Assembly (NCBI GenBank): GCA_012064385.1
Contig: QRDG01001520.1
Location: 124,001-188,000, forward strand
Direction: 5' to 3'
DNA: 64,000 bases
Origin: Puccinellia tenuiflora
Lineage: Eukaryota > Streptophyta > Magnoliopsida > Poales > Poaceae
Below, in pieces: positions 1-7,200 of the stretch (position 1 is its first letter; each line of letters opens with the position of its first letter). The notes below the pieces were generated by a model. The model did not search any database. It was not told the origin of the DNA and saw only the letters and a list, made by a program, of their open reading frames with translations. The translations under genes and the position numbers were made by a program.

Positions 1-79
1 AGCTCTTGAGAGCATTTACCATGAGAGTTGTGGCTCCGACCAACCTCTATTTCCTATTCCATGTTTTGCATCGAACAAA

Positions 80-697
80 TTGAACCATTGCTCTTTCCTT
101 TGGTTCGCGTGCAAACATGTGAGTGCTTTGGTTTTCCTTTGTGACATTCATGCTCCCTTGATCTTCCTTGCAGATGATTTATGTGTTGCCGCAAACTTGA
201 TGAGCAATTTCTCTTTCTTTATGTTTGTTGGTCACCATAATGATATTTTGAGCATGTCTTGTCATGAGGCCTTGGGATGTTATCTTCTTGGTGTTGCAAC
301 AAAATTGATGAACACTTCCTCTTCTCTTTGCTTTGTTTGCACCCATGATGGCGATGATAAGAGCCTCTCTCACCTTGTGTGGTTCACAAACCTCTCTTTC
401 CGATGCTTTCAATGCAATGAACATCATATGGTTCAAAATGAGAAAGCTACCTTAGCCTTCTCAAATTTTCTTGGAGATTTTGTGTTCCCAAATTTTGAGG
501 ATGTTTGGACGAGTTGTTTGCACATTGACCTTGCATTTGTTTTCCATTCCATATATTTGTGTTGTGCTAAAGGTGTTATGAACAAATTTGGACATGTCAT
601 CAATGATGTGCTCCTCTATCATGCACACACATATTTTGCTTGGTCTTTGGTGCGTATAGGTATCAATAGCGGCATGGTGACTTCCACTTCAACGTAG
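80..697 (+). CDS. Unrecognised 205-codon open frame in the non-autonomous element
   Basis: The frame runs from an ATG to a TAG with no interruption. It is rich in Cys, His, Phe and Leu, and I recognise no domain in it. There is no clear signal peptide, no regular zinc-finger spacing and no coiled coil. It occupies the place where pol would end in an autonomous element, just before the purine tract and LTR. It may be a real element-specific protein or a chance open frame in T-rich DNA. Similar Cys- and Phe-rich hypothetical proteins are common in grass annotations of such elements, but I cannot assign a function. Confidence 0.25.
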   Translation: MNHCSFLWFACKHVSALVFLCDIHAPLIFLADDLCVAANLMSNFSFFMFVGHHNDILSMSCHEALGCYLLGVATKLMNTSSSLCFVCTHDGDDKSLSHLVWFTNLSFRCFQCNEHHMVQNEKATLAFSNFLGDFVFPNFEDVWTSCLHIDLAFVFHSIYLCCAKGVMNKFGHVINDVLLYHAHTYFAWSLVRIGINSGMVTSTST

Positions 698-754
698 TGA
701 CATCTATCTCCTTCACTTGATGAGGACGTGCTAGCGTCGTGGACGATGCTTTTC

Positions 755-768
755 GAAGGAGGGGGAGA
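755..768 (+). other. Polypurine tract before LTR W
   Basis: GAAGGAGGGGGAGA lies immediately before TGATGTAG, the position expected for the plus-strand primer of reverse transcription. It marks the LTR on its right as a 3' LTR of the element on the left. Confidence 0.75.
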
Positions 769-1044
769 TGATGTAGCCCAACCCACGTCCATCACAAGGA
801 CAAACCATCCGACACATGCCAAGTCACCATGGGCGTCAAAGGTGACCTCTTTCCTCTTCGAGATCTCATTTCCCACCCTTTGGAATGGTATGCTACTTGA
901 GCATCCGCCCCTTTGCATTGCTAGGTTTGACACGATGGATACGAAGCCGATGGGAGGTGCCGAGGAAGCCCAAGAGTTGATTTCATCCAAGGCATACGCG
1001 TGGATGAGGAGGAGGAAGCGTCAAGGCAAAAGCACAAGGCAGGA

Positions 1045-1280
1045 GCCAGCCGGCCCCCAGGCCGGCCTAGGCCGGCTCCCAGGCCGGCCCCCCTACAGAC
1101 GACGCAGGCCGGCCTAGGCCGGCTCCCAGGCCGGGCCACCCTACAGACGACACCGGCCTCCAGGCCAACCTAGGCCGGCTCCCAGGCCGGGCCCCCTCCA
1201 GATGCTGCCGGCCTCCAGGCCGGCCTAGGCCGGTCCCCAGGCCGGTCCCCCACCAGACGACGCCGGCCCCCAGGCCGGAC
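1045..1280. repeat. GGCCGG-rich minisatellite in LTR W
   Basis: Imperfect tandem copies of a unit built from CAGGCCGGCCTAGGCCGG lie directly upstream of the TATA box. All cytosines are in CG or CHG-rich context. The same type of array occurs at the equivalent place in the E1, E3, E4 and E6 LTRs. Confidence 0.85.
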
Positions 1281-1301
1281 CCCCACCGTTTTGTACTAGA
1301 C

Positions 1302-1310
1302 TATAAATAG
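1302..1310 (+). promoter_or_regulatory. TATA box of LTR W
   Basis: TATAAATAG lies about 20 bp after the GC-rich array, the same arrangement as in the E1 LTRs. It is the likely core promoter of the element. Confidence 0.65.
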
Positions 1311-1721
1311 CTTTCCCCCTTTTCCATTTGAGGCAGAGAAGAATGAACTAGAGTTGAGCGTTGCTCCTTCCCGTGATGGGTTCCTCCAAGGAGGATGATG
1401 AATCTCTTGTTGTAGCTACTCTTTCACTGAGGTGTCTCTAGTAGTGCAAACCAATCTTTCCCTTGTGGATTCTATTGGATCGGTGGACCGGCCGGTAAGA
1501 GAAATCGGTTTCATTAAGCGTGTTGTTGACTTGGGTTTTGGGATCCGGAGGCTGCTCCATTGGGGGTTTGTTGCCAGGTGATTCTCCCTCGTAGGCTTCG
1601 CGAGTTATCCCCCACGAATTTGCCCTTTTCCCCTCGTGTTCTTCGTTTCCACCTCCGTGTTCTTCGTGTTCATCCTCTTTTCCCCTCAAATCCGTGAAGA
1701 TCGGGCCAACCCCCTACATCA

Positions 1722-2140
1722 ATCTTGGTATCAGATTCACAGGTTTCCTCAAGTGAGCATTTTCTTTCCCCTAGATTTGAGTGTTTTTATTACCTATACA
1801 GAGAAAACGCCAAAAATATTAGATATAGAATTTGCCATAGCCTTAGATCACACCAATTTGCATAGTTTAATTGCTGTTTGAGTTGGTGTTTTGTGTCCCT
1901 GTCTTTCTTTTTCTAGTGTCGGGTTCATCAAGTTAGGGATAGGTTTCTTTTTGTAAGCCGAGTAGCAATTAGTGCTTTGCGGTTTTCTATATAAAAAATT
2001 CCATAAAAATTAGTTGCTAGTTGTTTCCTTTCCAATCCGAGCCCTACTCTCCTTATAAATCGTGGAACTTTCAATCGGGTGCTTTTCCTAGCCAAACTCG
2101 GATTCACAGTTCCTGCCGAGCTCGGCAGAGCTTTTGGTGT
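1722..2140 (+). mobile_element. Left part of the E2 leader, interrupted by E1
   Basis: This is non-coding leader DNA that resembles the E3 leader (32291-32560), including the primer-binding site and an AAAAATATTAG-containing tract. It ends in GGTGT, the left target duplication of E1, and continues at 10059. I see no gene. Confidence 0.7.
1726..1735 (+). other. Primer-binding site (initiator tRNA-Met type)
   Basis: TGGTATCAGA begins 5 bp after the LTR end and matches the start of the complement of plant initiator tRNA-Met. The sequence that follows is closest to the E3 leader at 32291, so the internal DNA here belongs to element E2. Confidence 0.7.
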
Positions 2141-2429
2141 TGATGTAGCCCCACAAGTGGACAACACCATGGACACCATGCCGATTGGCCCAATGACAAG
2201 ATCAAGGGTCAAAGCTCTTCATGAAAAGGTGACCTCGCTCCTCTCGATGTGTGATCTCGACCTCCCTTTGAATTGCTTGCTACCTCATGCCACTACCTTA
2301 TGTATACTCAGGATCCACCCGGAAGTTGACCCACAATGGAGTCAAGAAGATGGCCAAGAGGAACTCCAAGAAGATGGGCAAGAAGAGGAAGAAGGAGGCG
2401 AAGGCTCAAGGAGGAGCCAGCCGGCCTCC

Positions 2430-2705
2430 AGGCCGGCCTGGGCCGGCCCCCAGGCCGGAACCCCACCCGGCCCCTAGGCCGGACCTCCACCCGAAGCTGC
2501 CGGCCTCCAGGCCGGCCTAGGCCGGTTTCCAGGCCGGCCCTCCACCCGACGCCGCCGGCCTCCAGGCCGGCCTAGGCCGGTTTCCAGGCCGGCCACCCAC
2601 CCGACGCAGCCGGCCTCCAGGCCGGCCTAGGCCGGTTTCCAGGCCGGCCGTCCACCCGACGCAGCCGGCCTCCAGGCCGGCCTAGCCCGGTTTCCAGGCC
2701 GGTTC
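2430..2705. repeat. GGCCGG-rich minisatellite in the E1 5' LTR
   Basis: The main unit is about 54 bp and combines GCCGGCCTCCAGGCCGGCC, TAGGCCGGTTTCCAGGCCGG and a CCACCCGACGC spacer. Four or so copies stand in tandem. The 3' LTR copy of the same insertion (about 9410-9615) has a different arrangement. Confidence 0.88.
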
Positions 2706-2736
2706 CCCACCTACCTGCCTCGTTTTGTACTAAGAC

Positions 2737-2745
2737 TATAAATAG
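2737..2745 (+). promoter_or_regulatory. TATA box of the E1 5' LTR
   Basis: TATAAATAG follows the GC-rich array and is likely to direct transcription of the genomic RNA of this apparently intact element. The 3' LTR has the same box at 9649-9657. Confidence 0.7.
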
Positions 2746-3150
2746 CTTTCCCTTTCCCCATTTGAGAGGGCAGACTGAATCTGAGACTTGTGTGAGCTAT
2801 GCTCCTCCTCCCTCGTAGCTAGGGTGCCTCGTTGAGGTAGATCTTGTTGTTGCTACTCTTTCACTGCGGTGTCTCTAGTAGTGCAAACCAATCTTTCACT
2901 ACGGTGATTCTATTGGATCGGTGGACCGGCCGGTAAGAGCAATCGGTTTCAACAAGAGTAAGTTTGGCTTTGATTCTTCGATCCAAAGGCTACCTTTTTG
3001 AGGGTTTGTTGTTGGGTGGAGTTCTTAGCAGGATTTGCTAGTTATCCTTGTGTTTTGCCCACGAATCTCCCTCGTTTCCCCTCGTGTTCTTCGTGTTCAT
3101 CCCCGTTTCCCCCTCAAATCCGTGAAGATCGGGCCTAGCCCTACATCATT

Positions 3151-3163
3151 TGGTATCAAGAGC
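3151..3163 (+). other. E1 primer-binding site
   Basis: TGGTATCAAGAGC lies 2 bp after the LTR. It matches the initiator tRNA-Met complement (TGGTATCAGAGC) with one extra A. E6 carries the same variant at about 25740. Confidence 0.75.
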
Positions 3164-4249
3164 AAGGGTTTCCACGGATTTGGATCGTGTTTCCACCGTT
3201 ATTAGCCATTTTCCACCAAAATTTTTCTTTCCCATACCAATTTCGAAAATTCCAAAAAAAATAGCCCATATGGATTTCGTTCGATCTTTCGATTTGGTGA
3301 GCGATTTGTGGTTTTGATCCACGGATCTCGTGCTTAAGACCTTTTCCCCACTTTCCGTTGGTGTTTTCCGGAGGCCTTTTCCGCTCCAAGCCCAAGCGTG
3401 CCGCGCAATTCGTCGCCGGCGGTACTACCGTCCGAACGGCCGTTACTACCGCCCGCAATCGGTCTTACCGCCCGTTCGGCCGGTGCTACCGCCGCACGAC
3501 TATTCACCGACTTCATCTTCGTGTCGCTTCATCGCTACCTCGACGACATCAAAGGTATAGCTTCCGACACATCCCTTTCCATTTCGCGAAACTTTTTCCT
3601 AGGAGCTAGCTCTTCATAGTGTGAGCATTGCACTTGTGTGACACCAAGTAACCATATCATAATCTTGTGAGCATCTAGTTGTAGCGGACTCGGCTCGGGC
3701 AAAAGCATAAAAGCAAAAGAGAAATAGAAAAGATTAAAAAAAAAAAAAAAGAAAAGCCGAGCCGTGATCCTAGTCATCCTCAAGCTCCAATAACCAATAG
3801 AGAAATGGGTACACTTGTGCAAATCGGTTGCTCTTTCCCATACACTTGAGCTAGTTGTCCTTCGAGAGGTGGTGCGGCACGAGCATAGTCTTCGTTAGGT
3901 CCTAGTTGCTCCTCCCTATAGTCGCACCATCCATGTTTGTCTCCACGTGTGAGTCTCTTTTGTTTCTCGGATTGTGTGGTTAGTCTCTTTTGTTTCGTGG
4001 TCCTTGTGGTTATCCTCCACTTCTTGCAATAGCCTTTTCGTTGGTTTCGTTTCGATTTCTTGCCACTTTACCATACCCAAGCTCCTCATAATTGTGTGTG
4101 TGGGTCGCTTTTGGATTGCTAATCAAACACTCTTACTCTTGTAACACCTTTGTCTCGGACGGCAAGTCCACTTGTCCAATACTATCAACCAAAGGTAAGA
4201 GCGGTTTTTAGCCACCACATATTCCACATATCACTTGTGTTTGCTTATC
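3164..4249 (+). other. E1 untranslated leader
   Basis: This region of about 1.1 kb lies between the primer-binding site and gag. It contains a CCGG-rich patch (about 3410-3500, repeated GGTACTACCG-like units), an A-run near 3737 and no credible gene. It is closely similar to the E6 leader (25738-26842). Confidence 0.7.
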
Positions 4250-7200
4250 ATGGCAAGGGAAGAACAAGATGCCGACTTCGGCAAACAAGCGGAGGCCCTG
4301 AGGAGGTACATGGACGACAACTTCCGCCGCTACGAGGAGCGCCATCAAGCCGCACAACGTGAAAACGCTGAGCGCTTCGCTCAAATACAAGACGATCAAC
4401 GTGAGAACAAGGCGCGTTCCATTCGTCTCGAGGAGCTTCTCGAACGACAACAACGGCACTCTTCGAGATCAAGCTCAAGGTCTTCCCATCGTTCCAACGC
4501 AAGAAGCAAAGGTCCAAGTGAGATTGGTCAAGGTCACCACCACGACATACCTCCTCCACAAGCGAACTTGGACCATCACCAACACCACGACGAACATCGT
4601 CACGAAGCGCCTCGCCCTCTAGCGAACATCGACCCTCCACTTCATCAAGCTCGTCCTCGACAAGAAATTCCAATTCCAAATGTTAACTTGGATCCCCTAC
4701 ACATACATGAGGACAATCGACATCATCGTCATGAGCTACCTCCACATCGAGCCCGCCGAGTGCCATTGGCCGACAATCATGTTGATATTGAAGATGACGA
4801 GGATTATGTTCCACGCCACCACCCACGACATCGTCACCGAGACCGCCATCACCACCATGATGATGATGATGAGGATGATCGCAAGAACCGTTTCAATCCT
4901 CCCAAGCTCGTCATTCCTAAGTTCCATGGCACCAACGACCCGGAAGACTATATGGCATGGGAATCCAAGGTCTCCAAACTTTTTCGAGTCTACAAGGTGC
5001 CGCAAGACAAACGAGTCGACCTCGCATCCCTCGAGTTTGAAGGCTATGCGCAACTATGGTGGGAACAACTCCAATCATCCTTTGAAGACCCAATCGACAC
5101 ATGGAATGACATGAAGAAGGAAATGCACAAGCGCTTTGTGCCACATCATTATGCGCGAGATTTGTACAAGAAACTACAAGAACTCAAGCAAGGTATCAAG
5201 ACGGTCGACGAGTACTACAAGGAGATGGAGTCCACTCTCTCCCGTGCACACATTGTAGAGTCCGAGGAACAATCAATGGCACGTTTCTTGAACGGCCTCA
5301 CGTACCCCATCAAGAAGATAGTGGAATTCCAACCTTATGAGAACCTTGTTGAGCTCGTTCATCAAGCCATGAAGGCCGAGCGCCAAGTCGCCGAAGAGCT
5401 CAAGTATGTCAAGGCCAAGTCCTTCTTCGCCACTAGAGCTTCATCATCAACACAACCCATGACTCAAGTCCAAGCCCAAGGCAATGCCAAAAGTTCTACA
5501 CCGCAACCCACTACCACTTCCAAGAAAACGACGCCCTCACCACAAGCCGTCAAGTCATATATCACTTGCTACAAGTGTGGAGGTCAAGGGCACAAGTCAT
5601 TTGAATGCACCAACAAGAAGGTGATGATAGTCAATGACAATGGAGACTATGAGTCCATGAGTGAAGATGAGTACCACGCATTGAACAAGGTGGCCACGAT
5701 GCAAAGCTTGGATGACGACGATGACTACATCTATTGTGATGGTGACCCCAACCCCACTCTAGTTGTCACTCGAGTCTTGACTACAATCAACCAAGGTGAT
5801 GACGCTCAAAGATGCAACTTGTTCCAAACCAAGGTCGGCATCAACGGCAAATCAATCAAGGTAATCATTGATGGTGGGAGTTGTCACAACTTGGCAAGCA
5901 AGGAGCTATGTGAGAAACTCAACTTGACGTACAAGAAGCACCCCAATCCTTACCATGTGCAATGGCTTAGTGACTCCGGCACCGTGAGGATCCAACACAC
6001 GGTTCAAGTATCCTTCAAGATTGGCTCTTACGAGGACACGGTGGATTGTGATGTGGTACCAATGTCAGTTTGCAACTTACTTCTTGGCCGCCCTTGGCAA
6101 TTTGACAAGGCCGCTACTCATGATGGGCGCACCAACTACTATAGCTTCAAATGGAACAATAAGATCCTAGTGCTCCGCCCAATGACTCCGAGCCAAATCA
6201 TCGCCGACAATGCCAAGACAATTGTACGAGCGCAAGATAAACAATCCTCTAGTGAGTTGAGTGGTGAGAGAGCGAACCACATTCACGTGAGTGAGAGCCA
6301 CAAGCCAAATGTGAGTGAGAAAGGGAAAAGAGTGAGTCCCGGCGTAGTCTTGTTAGCCACCAAAAGTGAGATGAGGGAAGTGAGAGCAAACCCATCCACT
6401 TTCCACTTCGTGCTCTTATGCAAAGGAGATGGCAAAGACACTAACGACTTAACCCAAGTTCCTCCGTCTATGTTGTCTATCTTGCAGGAATTCAAAGATG
6501 TCTTTCCGGATGAGCTACCTCAAGGACTTCCTCCCCTACGTGGCATCGAACATCGCATCGATCTCATTCCCGGCGCCCCTCTACCCAATAGAGCGCCATA
6601 CCGCACCAACCCCGAGGAGACAAAGGAGATCGAGCGCCAAATTCAAGAACTCCTCGCCAAGGGACATGTTCGTGAAAGCTTGAGTCCGTGCGCCGTTCCG
6701 GTCATCCTCGTCCCCAAGCAAGACGACACACTCCGAATGTGCATGGATTGCCGTCCCATCAACAATATCACGGTGAGGTATCGACATCCTATCCCACGAC
6801 TTGATGACATGCTAGATGAGCTTAGTGGTGCCACTATCTTCTCCAAAATTGATTTGAAAAGTGGCTATCACCAAATCCGTATGCATGAAGGAGATGAATG
6901 GAAAACCGCATTTAAAACAAAACTTGGTCTTTACGAGTGGCTTGTCATGCCCTTTGGTCTTTCCAATGCTCCTTCAACATTTATGCGTCTTATGAATCAC
7001 GTCTTGCGCACTTTCATTGGCAAGTTTGTGGTGGTCTACTTTGATGATATCCTTGTGTATAGCAAATCCTTGCATGAACATGTCGACCATGTGAAGCAAG
7101 TTTTGTTGGCCCTTCGTAATGCTTCCCTCTTTGCCAACCTCAAGAAATGCACCTTCTGCACCGACAAGCTTGTGTTTTTGGGTTATGTGGTTTCTTCAAA

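Larger units (their letters stand above)
1..768 (+). mobile_element. 3' internal region of an LTR retrotransposon with no recognisable gag or pol
   Basis: This stretch ends in a purine tract directly before an LTR that starts TGATGTAG, so it is the 3' internal part of an element whose left side lies outside the window. I see no gag, protease, reverse transcriptase, RNase H or integrase motif. Its last bases (GCGTCGTGGACGATGCTTTTCGAAGG) resemble the end of pol in the neighbouring gypsy elements, where a GTCGAGGACG-type motif precedes the purine tract. I infer a non-autonomous derivative that keeps the cis-acting 3' end of an autonomous gypsy family but has replaced its coding region. Confidence 0.6.
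769..1721 (+). repeat. LTR of family W (953 bp), TGATGTAG...CTACATCA
   Basis: The LTR has perfect 8-bp inverted ends (TGATGTAG and CTACATCA). It contains a GGCCGG-rich minisatellite at about 1045-1280 and a TATA box at 1302-1310. Its end, with GTGAAGATCGGGCC, resembles the ends of the E1 and E6 LTRs. A purine tract lies on its left and a tRNA-Met primer-binding site on its right, so it looks like a 3' LTR and a 5' LTR at once. A reverse-oriented relative covers 16877-17587. Confidence 0.8.
2141..3148 (+). repeat. E1 5' LTR (1008 bp)
   Basis: The LTR begins TGATGTAG and ends CTACATCA. It contains the minisatellite at about 2430-2705 and a TATA box at 2737-2745. Compared with the 3' LTR it is 70 bp longer, almost all from a different number and arrangement of GC-rich units. 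Its U3 repeats the C-terminal coding tail of pol. Confidence 0.93.

Noticed and set aside
2287..2575. Several overlapping Pro/Arg-rich frames over the GC-rich arrays (also 921-1139, 9267-9597, 25008-25487)
   Set aside because: The arrays lack stop codons in most frames because of their base composition. The frames change with repeat number and are not separate genes.
2430..2705. CRISPR array
   Set aside because: Units have no unique spacers, are themselves palindromic and sit in a eukaryotic LTR.
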